A stretch of DNA of 64,000 nt from Arabidopsis thaliana (taxonomy: Eukaryota > Streptophyta > Magnoliopsida > Brassicales > Brassicaceae), in NCBI RefSeq assembly GCF_000001735.4, contig NC_003074.8, positions 12,958,101 through 13,022,100 on the forward strand, given 5' to 3'. Each line of letters begins with the position of its first letter. The stretch's first letter is position 1. Shown piece by piece: positions 10,372-22,990 of this stretch. The position numbers and the translations under genes are program-made. A model generated the notes under the pieces. It worked only from the letters and a program-made list of their open reading frames with translations. It made no database searches and was not told the origin of the DNA.

Positions 10372-11461
10372 CAACTCACTTCTCTTTTTCCCGTTTAGAC
10401 AATTACTAGCATGGCTCGAACAACTTATTATTGATCACCATCTTGGTTATCCATCAACGAAGACCTTAGCCTACAATTCATGAAGCCTCCTGCAAGGTTT
10501 AAGTTCAAACCGAGCTCATTTACCCAACCAACAACACAAACTCGTCATTATTTACTCTTTATAAATCTGTCTCAGAAACATACACATAAGTCAATAACTA
10601 ACCGTTAAAAATGTAATCCCACCGTTGCAAATGTAGCCAATAGTATCATGAACGCATCCACCAAGTTTATTCCCGATCTGAAAGCACATGAATCTCGCAC
10701 GTCTTTCTGAAGATGCTGCATCAGAACTGTTTTCTAAATTTCTGCAACTTGAGATAATTCTAGGCAAAATTTCAAGGTCAATTTTGGATGGAGATTAAAT
10801 CTGATGGACAAGATATCAGCTATTCTGAGTTTCTTGAGGCAAGATATTTTTATAGACGTCTTGATATTGATCTAATTCCTTTTGGGTTCATCGGAAAAAT
10901 GCATCACAAAACTAATAGTCACACAGTGTTCTGCATTTATACTTGGCATAGATTTGGACAGCTTCTACAGTTACTTGTCCAGAAAGAAATACTCATAACC
11001 TCTTGAATATAAATCCGATTCAAACTCCGTCAATGGATGTGGATTTTTGGAAATGTACTCTTTCCGAGGACACCTTACTCGTTATCTAATTCTCTATGTA
11101 TTGACGGGAATGAGTCTCATAAAACCCCATCTTGAAACTGTTCTTCCTCCTTCCTCTTTTCTCTTTTTCTTCTTTCTTTGCTTCGCTTAGCTTCGATCTG
11201 GTTCAGTCTTCTTCACTTAATACTTCTCATAAGTATTAAGAACAAGAAATCACTTTGCCACTGTTTCTCCTTCGTGGTGATGATGATTTCTCGTCTGTCA
11301 TGTTTCGACCTTCATCTCCGTTTTCTTTTCGATTTCTTATTCTTCTTTGTCTTCTCTAGATCTGATTATCCCTTCTTGCCTCTAATCTGTTTGCGTTCCC
11401 CTTCAATGACCAATGCTTGTTTCTCTTTCTCATGAGTCAGATCACAACAAAGCGTCAACAC
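10372..11461. other. Unassigned sequence between chromovirus and CACTA
   Basis: This continues the sequence interrupted by the chromovirus. The longest open frames (10788-11006 and 11178-11435, plus) have no recognisable domain. The second is C/T-rich and low-complexity. I see no termini, LTRs or conserved motifs. It could be part of the same decayed element as 1408-2268. Confidence 0.4.
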
Positions 11462-12242
11462 CGCTACAAGAAAATGATTTTATTATGACCAAATATTTAC
11501 TCATAATAATAAATGTTTTGTCACAATAAAAGTATTGATACGCATCCGTGACGTTTTGCAAACAGTTGCAATACACTCGTCACAACTTTTTTTCGTAACA
11601 AAATCGTCACTTACATTGTGACGTTTGAATTGAGAAGCAATATAGTCACCAAATGTAACGATCCATAAACGTATCCTAAATGTCACAAATACTGACCAAA
11701 TTTTTTGCCCTCAAACCGTCATAATTCGTGACCGATACTACGTATCAATTTCGTCCCTTATTATGTCGAAAATATAGTCTCAAAATGCCGCATTAAGTTA
11801 CTAATAAAATGTCCTTTATCAGTCACAATTACTTAGTAAAACTTTTGTCTGTAAAACGTCTTAATGAGTGATCGATACTACGTATCCGTTTCGTCCCTAA
11901 CTACGACGAAACTATAGTCTCAAACCGTCGCATTTAGTTACTTAAAACATGTCTCTTATTCGTCACAACTACCAACTAAAAAACTGTCTCAAAATCGTCA
12001 TATTTTATCATTCGTTGTGACCATTTTTTTTGTCTTAAACCATCACAATTAAAGACTAAACAATTTGTCACCAATTGGTCTCATATACCAACTAAAATTA
12101 TTGATGCAAAACCGTCAAGTTTTGTGACTTTCCTAACGTTCTAATTATGTCACTCATCAAGACTAAACTATAGTCTCAAACCGTCACATATGATGACCCA
12201 AAAATTGTTCCCAATCGGTAGGAAATACCAACTAAACAAGGA
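11462..12242 (-). repeat. CACTA terminal and subterminal repeat region (3' side)
   Basis: It starts with the terminal motif CGCTACAAGAAAA and continues with many short direct and inverted copies of GTCACAA, CCGTCA and TAGTCTCAAACCGTCAC. A self-complementary GATACTACGTATC occurs at 11734-11746 and again at 11874-11886, inside a 140-bp tandem repeat. Subterminal motif arrays of this sort are the binding sites of the CACTA accessory protein in En/Spm. Confidence 0.78.
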
Positions 12243-12265
12243 TTAGACCAGCGGTATCCCGCGGG
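12243..12265 (-). other. Helitron 1 3' terminus: hairpin plus CTAA
   Basis: Plus strand TTAG at 12243-12246 is CTAA on the element strand. The stem is CCAGCGG (12248-12254) against CCGCGGG (12259-12265) with loop TATC. Six of seven pairs form. This is the termination signal of rolling-circle transposition. Confidence 0.85.
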
Positions 12266-12697
12266 AGAGGGTTTATATAGTTTTTTATTAAGTAAAAAAG
12301 TGTATGTTATATCATAAAATATTAACATATATATATATATTTTTTTTAAGACTTGTATAACTAATTATTGGAAAAAAAAATTTAGTATGGAGACTATTTA
12401 GAGATTAAAACAATATGTTTCAAAATATTTTAAATTGTGTATAAATTACTTAATGTGTATTTCATATAAATAAAATAGTTATTAAAATGTAATATAATGG
12501 TAAATGGTGTAATTATTCTGTTGATTATAAGGGCTATAAAAACCATATGTAGTATAACATATATTATTTTTTTCTCAAAACAAAGACAATAACATTTATA
12601 AGGAGTTGTCTTTAAAACATGTGTTAATAAAAGAGGGCTATTTTTGTTTTTACGGGATTTTGATTTTAAAGATAAAATAGAAAAAACAAAAAGAGAG

Positions 12698-13560
12698 ATG
12701 AGAGCAGCTTCTTCTTCACCACTAATCTCGTTCTTCCTCCTCCTCGTCGTTCCATCTTCATCCTTCTTCAGATAAAATGGGTGCAGGACAATGTTGAATA
12801 CCATAGAATCAGAGCATTTGACAGCTTAAGTTTCTCGAGCATGAATTCATTGCTGATTACTACTAAACCATCGACAGTTTGTCAAATATTATGAAAGCTC
12901 AGGTAATTTTAATATTCTGGAAAAATTTCTTAGCTTCTTAGAATTGTATGGTAATGGGTTATGTGCAACCTAATCCGTTTATTCAATTGACAACAATCAC
13001 GAACATGGTATCCTAGATATTAGTTTGATTGAATAGGTGATAACCGTTTGGAAGTGATCTCGTTTTTGAAAGTGATCTCTTTATCGAACTTGTCTTCAAA
13101 TGAAAAGTTCAGAGTTTTATGCATCCGATTGAAAACCATGTTCTATCTTTGAGTATGCAGGCTTCTGGTATAGTGGTAGTATGTCGTCGATGTGTACATG
13201 AAGTCTCTTAAAGCCTTATGTCACCAATTAGGCAAGGTAATGCAATAGTCTTACTCGTTGTTATATTACTTGATTGTTGAATGCTTTGAAGACTAAATTT
13301 GGTTAATTGATTGTTAAGACTGATTTTGGTTAACAATGAATCTTATGTAGTTTGTGTTATGTGCTAAATGAATCTTAAGTGTTTTGTTCTAAATGTATCT
13401 TATTTCTTATCTTTTTAAACCAAAATCTATATTCTGCTTCTTATTTTTTATTCAGACTTTGTTTGGCTATCATGAAGCTGTGAGATGCAAGTGTCTGCTG
13501 CACAATCGAGAGAATGATTGACAGTAGCTTGATCTGTAGATAAATGACTTGTTCTAGACA
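12698..13560 (+). pseudogene. Possible captured host gene fragment in Helitron 1
   Basis: Not recognised. On the plus strand, opposite to the Helitron genes, an ATG at 12698 opens a short hydrophobic stretch (SFFLLLVVPSSSFF) that looks like a signal peptide, then a stop. Further on, exon-like pieces have plausible splice borders: CTCAG/GTAATT near 12900, ATGCAG/GCTTCTGG near 13160, GGCAAG/GTAATG near 13236, and TTCAG/ACTTTG near 13456. The last two join in frame (ALCHQLGK to TLFGYHEAVRC). Helitrons often pick up gene pieces with their introns, which would explain this. The evidence is only exon-border-like sequence and strand; the source gene is unknown. Confidence 0.3.
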
Positions 13561-14303
13561 AATATGGATGGAACAGACAGTGACTAAGAAGATTTCAATC
13601 CCAATGATACATTATTCTAGCAAAAACGTCTGAAGTATCACAGTGGTATATGAATTCTAATAAATACTTATTTTTTTCTTGTAAAAAGAAACTTGCTGGT
13701 ATTGACATATTTTCAGTTTTATGTGCAGAAATAATCTGCGATACTGCACCTTTAAATGCGAACAAAGACAATTCAATTGACTCGAGAACAGGCATGTTTC
13801 TTATTTGGTTCTGTTCATATAGGACAGAGCTAAACCAATGAATCTATTCACATATTTGTTATTTAGCAGCTGTCATTAAAACAAAAAAATCTTATAACGT
13901 CATGTCCTATTTGCAACTCTTTGTTAATGATTCCATATAGGAATGTAATAAAGCAATTGACATGATGATTTGGTTTATATATTACATTATAGGTACCTGA
14001 TATCTGTTGTTCCCTGACGTTAAAATTCGCAACTCGTTGACAACCAAATCAATTCTCATTTATATAAGGTTAGTTACACATCACCTGTTTCAAGTTTATA
14101 TACATTGTTTTCCACGTTTTGATTTGTTTGCTTGAAGGTATAATTGAATATAGCTTTCTTGTTTTCTCGTTAATGGAAATAGCTGATTTATTTGCTGTCT
14201 AGAAATGAAATCTGTTATGAATGTTGTCTCGAAATAAAAACATGGTTGTTTGTAACAACAATTGAAAACATCATATGAATAACCAAAGCAATGAAACGAA
14301 TTC
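13561..14303. other. Helitron 1 3' non-coding region
   Basis: AT-rich sequence downstream of the RepHel stop. Small open frames overlap on both strands near 13595-13841 and have no recognisable domain. Nothing else seen. Confidence 0.5.
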
Positions 14304-17300
14304 CTAACCCCTTATGTTCTGAAAGATCTCTTTGAAAACAACATTCATTGTTTGACTCTGCGTGTTTCCTTCTTTGTCCACAATGAGCACTTTCAATCCT
14401 TTTTTGGAAGTGACTCTTGATAAGGCAACATATAGCTGGCCATGAGAAAATACTGGTTTAGGAAGATAAATTCCAACTTCTTTGAGTGATTGTCCTTGGC
14501 TTTTGTTTATTGTCATAGCAAAAGCCACAGCTATAGGAAACTGCCTTCTCCTCATCCGGAAAGGCAATTTTGTATCTGAAGGTGAAATCTGTGATTTTAT
14601 GATTATCACCTTGTCTCCGACTCTATCTCCAGTAATAACTCTAGCTTCTAGTATATGATTACCCATCTGCGTTACTTGCAATCTAGTACCATTACATAGG
14701 CCACCTTTTGGATCAATATTCCTTAATAACATAACCGGTGTACCAATCTTCAGAGTGAGATTGTGATTTGGCAAACCAGAAAGCTTTATACTATTGAGGA
14801 AATCAGGTGTCAAGACGGGATTGTTCAATGACGCTGCATCTTGAGGATCAATACTATCCGCACTTAAATAAGTAACTAATTCACCTGTTTGAAAACAATT
14901 GTTAGAATTCTTACAACAAAATAGTCATAATACACGACAATTTTAAACTTAGCTTACCATTAAGTTTGTCGAGCATGATGTCATTGATGGTGTTAACATC
15001 AGTATTCCGTGGACACAATATAGCTCTCTGTTGGAAAAATTTAGGATCATTATTAGGCTGCAACAAATCAAGATCTCCATAAACAGCTTTGGTAATAGCT
15101 TCAATAGGATCATTGGCATCTTTAATAAGTAACTCTTCAGGAATATCGATGAGAACTTCACCATCATTTGGCTCTGAAACTCTTCCATCTCCAACGGCAA
15201 GGAGCCAATTAGAGAATTCTTTTATTTCCTCTGCCTCATCTTTATCCAAATCATTAGACATAAGACGCATATTCTTTGTCAAAGTGAGTACCTTGCAATG
15301 TTCCCAAAGATAAGATGAATTTAAAGCAGCTAAAACGATCTCTGCCCTACCAGCACCATGTATCACAGGAAGTACTTGTCTGAAATCTCCTCCGAAGACA
15401 ACGACCTTCCCACCAAATGGCTTTCCATCAATATTTCCAATAACATCATTTAGACTTCTATCCAATGATTCAAAACAGTAACGACTCATCATAGGAGCTT
15501 CATCCCATATGATAAGAGATGCTTCCTTTAGCATATTAGCAAGGTCTGAATTAGGCACTATATGACAGGTTGTGAAATCATCAGGATTAATAGGTATACC
15601 AAACCTAGAATGAGCAGTTCTCCCACCTTGTAACAACAAAGAAGCAATTCCGCTAGACGCGACGTTCACAGAAATTAAACCTCTCATTCTAACTGCAGCA
15701 GATAAAGTTTTCCACATGAAAGTTTTACTGGTTCCTCCAAAACCGTAAACAAAAAAAATTCCACCACTGTTTTCTAAAACAGCTTTGATGATCTCATCAT
15801 AAATCCCTTTTTGCTCAGAAGTCATCTTATTAAACCAATCATCATGATCTTCTCTCAATTTTTCGATGTTGTAATTTTTCTCTTCTGTAATGAAACGGTT
15901 TGAATGATCGGTACCTTCTTTAGTAGGTTTAGGCATGTCTTTGAAGTCTTGTAGAGTACTTCCATTACACAACAACATATCTTCTATCTCTAAAAGAGCA
16001 TAATTTCTTCTCTCAGCATCAGTTAGTACTAAATCTGAAAATGGAGAAGAATATAATTTAATTAGAACAGAAAAAAAAACCAACGAACTATAGGGAATAA
16101 ATGTATATCAACGAACCTGGATTGTCGTACTGTTTTCTTTTCTTTGTTTCAATGTCTTCGATTAAAATTCGAGAACATTTTTCCCACACATACTCTGGTC
16201 TAGCAAGACATTTATCCAGAAGCATCATAGAAAATAAATTCCGAAGATGATCCCCAAAAAAATATAAACTTCCTTCGACTATAGTATCAATATATGCTTG
16301 ATCATCTGTGAGAATACCACGTGCCAAACATGCCTCCTTGTATGTCTCATACACAACATCTTTGTATGTTCTGATATCTTCATCACTTGTTGGACCACAT
16401 ACAATCCCAAGAAGTATCCTCATGTAATATTCTGGATCCATCTTTATGGAGGCGTAGTTCATTCTTCCTATACAGAAACCTCTTTCCCTAAGCTTCCACT
16501 GCTTATTCTGTCCATCCCATGTGAAATATTGAGGAATCTCTGTGTAAGTGAACTGTCTAGCAAACTCACACTCTTGATTCAGTTTCAGAAAAGCCATAAA
16601 CATAGAATCTTCGTTTGCTTTTCTTTCCAAAAGTTCATCTATATTCTGAGTGTCTTCAAAACATAGTGGTTATTTTCCTGGTAGATGATATGAAAGCTTC
16701 ATTATAGGTGTAGTTCTATACTGAGTGGGAAATTTGAATATCCTCCAAACTGCTTCAGAGGCTGACACATATCTATTTAGTAAGAAAAATATAAGTAAAA
16801 CTATCCAAGAAAACAATTAGAGAACGATATATTCCAAGTTAAAAAAGTATATCATACCTGCAATCGAAGTAATCTTTGATTTCATCTGTACTTTTTTCTT
16901 TACTGCGAGTTTCTGAGCCAGTCTGCATATTAGATGTCTTGTCCTTAGGTTCAACAACAATAGCTACACGATCTTGTCCTTTATTAATATACTTAAATAA
17001 GTATTTGATAGAACTGGATTGGTTACACCACTCAACGTTTATGTGAGCCCTATAACGCAATGATAACAGACGATTATAAGGAACAACATAAGAGTTGTCA
17101 CACTTAATACCCCCTTTTTCAACAAAATGTTCAGATTCTCGTCTTCTATATATTGGATACCTGTCTTTACCAACTGTTGTTTGCTCAACCAGTTTCTAAG
17201 GAAAAAACTTAGAACACTTACCATCAACTATACATGGTGACTCTTTGTTGGCAGCACCACATGGACCATGTATCATACAATCCTTTACAACTTCATATAA

Positions 17301-20055
17301 CTTAGGGTCCTTAGATTTATCTGGAATCTCAGCAGATATTATGTTGTCAATATCATCAGACGTTGGGAATTTGCAACTCTTATCCATGAATAAGAGTATA
17401 TGAGCATGTGGTAGTCCTCTCTTCTGAAACTCCACTGTGTACATAGCTGCATATTAAAAACGATTTTAAGCTCTCTTCATTATAGTCACAGCGAATCAAA
17501 TAAACAGAATCTAAACTTATAAAGAAGATGAGAGAATTAATTACCAGAAACAGTTTTGCCTAGAAGATGTTCTTCTGTTAAATCTTTCATAAGAGAGTCA
17601 AGCTTCATCTTGAATATCCAACACACACCATCTGGTCTATCTTCAGCATTAAGTTTACGCTCTTTACAATATCTAGTTATCTCTGGCCACTTGGGGTTAC
17701 ATGTAAATGTAATAAAAAGGTTTGGGAAACCATACATTTTAGTTATAGCCATAACATCATAGTAAGAGTTCAACATATAGCGAGGTCCACCAGTAAAAGA
17801 TTGTGGAATTCGGATTGATTTCCCTTGTTCACTCATGTTTGTGTTTCCACCTTCTCTCGCAGCCTTAACAGTATCATAATTCTCACATCTGAGATTAGAT
17901 TGGTTAAACTTAATATAGGCCAACCTGTTGTGTATCCATCTACCAAGAATTGTTGGAACAAACGCTTCGAACGCAGTAGGGTCTGAGCTTCATCTGATCT
18001 CTCTTGTATTCTAAAAGCATACCATTGCCTCATACTTATACACTTGTTTGCTTGTTTTCCTGTTCTGCCTGTATATCCCTTCTGTATTCCTGGTCTAAAA
18101 CCATCTTCACCATAATTAAATATGAGAGGATATTGCATTGGGACATAAGAAGGATGAACTTCGCTTATTCTTGATAGATGTCCTGTTTTCTTATCTTGAA
18201 CGATAATATCACGTGTAGGCATTTCAGGACGAAAGTCTCCAGGAATCAAAGCTGTAACTTCAGACGTTGTAGGGTTACAATAGGTTTTGCCATCCTTTCC
18301 TACCCTATCACTAACAATCTGCATATAGAATGGTTCCCCATTATTACTATCCAACTTATCTTTTGCTAGCCTGAATTTTTCAACGTATGGATTGGAAGCA
18401 TCCAACATTCTGATGAGCTTTTCAATAAGATCCTTTCTCACTTGATTTTTGGCTGTTGCTTTCTTCGGATTCTTTCCCTTGCTAAACACAGAATTGTTAA
18501 CAAATCATATTAGTGAAAATACAATAAACTTCAATACACAAGGAAGAATAATATGTAAGAAAATAAAATATAAACTTTACCACCAAGGGAAGTCATGCTG
18601 AATAGCATGTTGTATGCTCTAAGTGGCTCAACTCGTCCTCTTCTATCGAGTTGGTTTGATATGTCCCCTAAAACCCTTTCTTAGTTCTATTCGTATTTGA
18701 ATTCACTTTCAGTGTATCAAGTTTAGAAACCTGGTTAATCGAATCTAACAAAAAAAAAGAACAAAGTTTTAAAGTGTAATTTCATATTAGAATTAAGATG
18801 AATAAAAGCTTAAAGTCAGAAACTATATAAAACAGAAACTCACGTTTAGTAGCGTCTCTTCTTATGTCGGATAAGAAGGTGTCTGACTCAAGTTGAGAAT
18901 AAGATTGGCTTATTCTGATAGTCTTTATATTTGGATGATTTTCTGTTGCAATGTATGCTGAAAACATGATTGAATTATTTATGTTAGAATGAAAAACAAT
19001 AGTATCTACACAAAACTCATATACAAAAACTCATATATTTCAGTTGCTTTGAATTGACTTCATAAATGCTAGTGTAGACAAATTATGCTCACATTTGATT
19101 GTTTCTGATCTGATTGAAGTTAGAAAGTCGTTGCTGCCAAGTTCTGAAGTTGACTGTTTAATTGGTATATCAGATAATATTGATCCATCAGTGGTTAAAC
19201 ATTCAAGAGGCTCTGCATACATTGATAAGGATCGTTTGAACATAATTCATGGGTTAACCAATAAAAACAAAAAATATAAATGAGATAAACATACCAGAAG
19301 AATTTATATATTGACTCCATTGAGAGACATTAGATGGAGTCACAGGCACAGAGCATAAAGAATATGGTTCTTGATAAGACAATGATTGTCTAACAGAAAC
19401 AAGTGTTAGATATGAGTTCTCATCAATTGAGCCTGAAAAAAAAAAAAAGACACAAACAAAATTGATGAAAATATCAAAAGTCAATACTGTATAGAACTAT
19501 TTGTTATACTCTTATTCGAGAGAATGATTTACTTGTATCAGTCACTGATAGATTTTTAACTAAAGGAGAAAGAAACTCTTCCAAAACCACTGAAGTCGTT
19601 TTTGATAGGTTTGATGTGGGCGGCGGGCATAAAGAGTATTGTTCTTGCGAAGACAATGATTGTCTAAGACAAACAGGTGTTAGATAGGTGTTCTCATCAA
19701 CTGAAAATTTGGAAAAAACATATAAGCCATTTTGTACACATAACAAAGTAGTGAAGTCTTAACTACAGGTTCATATCAATTAGCATATTGTAGAATATAA
19801 TGATATACCTGTATAAGATTGTGCTACAATTTTCCCTGTAGGACAAAGAGACTCTTCTAAAACCACGTGCTTGGATTTAGTTATGTCTGTAATTAACCGA
19901 GCAAATATAGATTTCAGTGGAACGACAAACCCATTTCTAGATGATTTAGCTTTGTGTTGACTATGGTAACTGTTTTTGCTCGATGAACACTTCCTCTTAG
20001 CAGATGGAGTGATGTGGTTTTCACCTTTATCAACCAATGCACTTCTTTTCTTCAT
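14304..20055 (-). pseudogene. Helitron 1 RepHel: rolling-circle replication initiator plus PIF1-like helicase
   Basis: Multi-exon gene with N-terminal exons from about 20055 (basic, Ser/Lys-rich). The Helitron-like N domain follows (18489-17537: PTRDIIVQ, SFTGGPRYM, FITFTCNPKWPEI). The HUH nuclease motif is at about 17420 ([11 protein letters not shown]), and the catalytic Tyr region near 16990 reads YLFKYINKG. The PIF1-type helicase (16083-14304) has the Walker B block IIWDEAPMMSR, then FGGDFRQVLPV, and C-terminal motifs MTINKSQGQSL and LYVALSRVTS. It would nick, unwind and transfer the Helitron single strand. Defects: Walker A reads GGTSKT instead of GGTGKT, a TAG replaces a Lys after KFFP (about 17200), and a frame break near 17930 (after FLVDGYT) apparently lost a few codons. 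Exon borders are approximate. Confidence 0.88.
19254..19746 (-). repeat. Tandemly duplicated exon in the RepHel N-terminus
   Basis: Two successive exon-like segments encode near-copies of one peptide. The upstream one has VDENTYLTPVCLRQSLSSQE followed by QYSLC, the downstream one IDENSYLTLVSVRQSLSYQE followed by PYSLC. The DNA is also similar, so this is an exon duplication inside the gene. Confidence 0.8.
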
Positions 20056-20797
20056 CAAGCTATTGTTTGTTAGACGATAGAACTGTAATTTTTCTAAATA
20101 ATGGAGTCTAAATTAAGAGTTAAGGATGAGTAGTAACTATATAATCTTTTGTTAAGATATCGAATTGATATGATTGCAATCATATATTATTGTTATATAG
20201 ATTGCTAAATCAGAATATCATTGTTAAGTATCTATTATATTCTCTGCATCTAATAATTTTTTTTTTTTTTTTAATTTCAGGTTAATTTGTAGGCTATCAT
20301 ATAATCAAGATGTCAATCTGACGAATGTGGAACGATTTTAAAGGTTAGTTCTTCATCTTCATAAAATCTTGATTTGATGCTGTAGAGAATCTAGAGGTAT
20401 TAAGAACAACTATATAACTTAGGCAAATTTAGATTCATTTCGCATTTTATATAAACTTTGACAATTAAATTATAGAAAATAACGTCACAAATGCTAGGGT
20501 CATGCTGTTCTCCACAATAAACCAACAGAGACAACTGATTCCTTATCTGAGAGAGATTCATCAATTACGAAAAGAATTTGGAATCTTTATTTGTTTAGAT
20601 AATGAAAGCTGATAGGAGTTTAGTATTATATGATTTTGAGAAACTAAGAATATTAAAACTCAAAAGGGAAACCAATTATCATTTAAGGAACTGAAACAAA
20701 TGTGGAAACAACAAAGAAAACCACTGATTAAAACTAAAAAAACTAAGCAGAAACAAATGCAACATATCAAACTAATCTTATGTTTACTCCGTCGGCT

Positions 20798-22990
20798 TCA
20801 CATAACTCCATTAACTTCATCTGCGTACTCCCTCTTCTGCTTACCATTCAGAGAAATGAGCTTCTCATCAACAACTTTAGCTTCATTATTCTTTTCAACC
20901 ATCTCCTGTTTTATCTTCACAATCTTGATTGAGTCAAGGCACAGTTTCTTAGTTGATGAAGAATTATCAGCAGGTAAAATGCAAGTTTCACCACTCCTTT
21001 TTGAAGATGGAGTTGTAGCCTAAGAAGGCTCTTTAGAGTAGGTTAGCATGAGGCTACCCTGAGTCTATAAGTCAATTGACATTAGTGAGTTTTTTTACTC
21101 ATAAGTGGCATTTCTTTATGAAAAACAAACAATTTAAAATAATCCATACCTGATCAATTGAATCATCTGGTATCTCTTCTTCTCCAAGACCACCATAAGC
21201 AAGAACTCTAGATACCTTATAAGTATCGAGTCCATTCCACACATTCTCATTCTCAACACAGACCAGATACTGATAAGTTTTGCCAATTAGATTCTTGATT
21301 GAACCTGGGATGTTGTCTGGGTCTTCAATCTCATCGAAAGATCCATCAAGCAGGTTATTTGCTGGACAACCAACAATCTCAGAAGCCATAGCATCAAAGA
21401 GCATCAACTTCATCTCACCACTTGAATCCATCACTTTAACATGTAGCTTGTACCTGTATAGGTCACAATATTTAATCCACTAAATAACAGACAATCTCAT
21501 CTTAACATTTTTCATTAAATCAAGATTATGAGACATACCTTGCAAGCACATTGTTTACTGGTGCTCGGCAAGTTTCACACCAGAACTGTGCTTTCAAGGA
21601 GGTCGTGACTACCTTAGTCACTTTTTTATTGCACTTCTTGCAGGCAATATAGTACCAAGACCAATCCCTGTCAATGTCATAAATTGTACAAAGGACCTTC
21701 ACCCTACCAACCTAAGATTAGACAATTATAAGTACGATTAAAACAATGATAAGTCTAAACCAACTTCATTAGATAAAGGAGCAGGATATTACATCAAACA
21801 TCTCAGAGACTTCTTTAATGGTCTTTTTAGCAAACTGAAGATAGAAATCCCCAGTAGGTAACTCAGCAACTTCCGACTTTGGTTTAGACTCAATGAGAGT
21901 AAGAGCAAGACCATCTTTTGGTAAAGCGTCTTTAAATTCCAGGATCTCAGGGATATCAGTATTGATCAAGATCTGAGATGTATTGAAAGCATTGGAGATA
22001 CTCCTAACATCTACAAAACAAAACAAAAGTATCCATGTCATTATATCCGTAGACCAAAACATATATAAACTTTGAAACATATCTAAGTCTTGCTATATAA
22101 CCTTTGTAAGTCTTGAGCTTGGCAAATCTGACCAAACATATGATCATTTCACCATTAGCAGTTTCACAGGCAGTGAAAACTTGTTCAGCAAATGAACCCT
22201 AGAGAGTACATGGCAACCTTTCATCCCTATGTTAATAATAGAATTATTAGAAAAAAAATCAAACTTAATAATTTGTATTCTATTACTCATATCCAAGTAA
22301 ACTTACGTTTGATCCCTCAGTTCGAAATCAATCTTCTTTGTTGGTTTATTGTGGACATCAATAGTCTCCATTTCTCCAACATTCACGATCTGACCAACCA
22401 CATCTAATACAAAAACGAATCACAGCTCAAAAAAAAATAATCACGTGAAAGTTTCTTATTTAAATGGAAACGAAATAAGAAGAAATAAACATACCAATCA
22501 GGACGTTTTGGTTGAGACCACCATTTAGAACATCATTAAATTAGTCAAAGAGAGAAAATAAGAATCTGACAATGGATCAATTCTCACAACACGGGTTTGA
22601 GCCATGAATCCCATTTTGTAACGATGATCAGTTGCTTTGTATTGACCTGTTGCATAGGTCAATCCAAAGTTTTCAATAGCCCTCCACTCTCCTCGAACAA
22701 TGGGCCTCTCGAACCTGTTCAAATGCTCTCTCTTAACTGAGGCATGGATCTTCTTTCCCTTTCATTTAAAAGCACAAAATATTAGTATAGAATAGACGTT
22801 TTCATTTGGGAATATGGACAATTTATATAGAAATAAAATGAATACTTACTCTCACATCTGACAGAACCATGTCGAAAGTCTCACCAAACTGCATTGTGAA
22901 CGTTTTCCAGGTATGAAGAACACGGACTTGAACTCTCCAATACGTTTTGTAGGGCTTGATGTCATCAAGGTAAGCAATTGGTTGAGCCAT
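20798..22990 (-). pseudogene. Helitron 1 RPA70-like single-strand DNA-binding protein
   Basis: ATG at 22990 begins MAQPIAYLDDIKPYKTYWRV, followed by VLHTWKTFTMQFGETFDMVL, the first OB-fold of plant RPA1-like proteins. Later exons carry a second OB-fold (GQIVNVGEMETI, NKPTKKIDFELRD). A C-terminal OB-fold has a four-cysteine zinc ribbon (ACKKC at about 21640, WCETC at about 21585) and HVKVMDSSGEMKLMLFD. The last exon is Lys/Ser-rich and ends at 20798. RPA-like genes are standard passengers of plant Helitrons and probably protect the single-stranded intermediate. A frameshift near 22540 (after YFLSLTN) and frame breaks near 22200 inactivate it. It lies upstream of RepHel on the same strand, as in Helitron 2. 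Confidence 0.86.

Noticed and set aside
11178-11435. 85-codon plus-strand frame next to the CACTA end as a host gene
   Set aside because: C/T-rich, low-complexity translation without start context or conserved motif.
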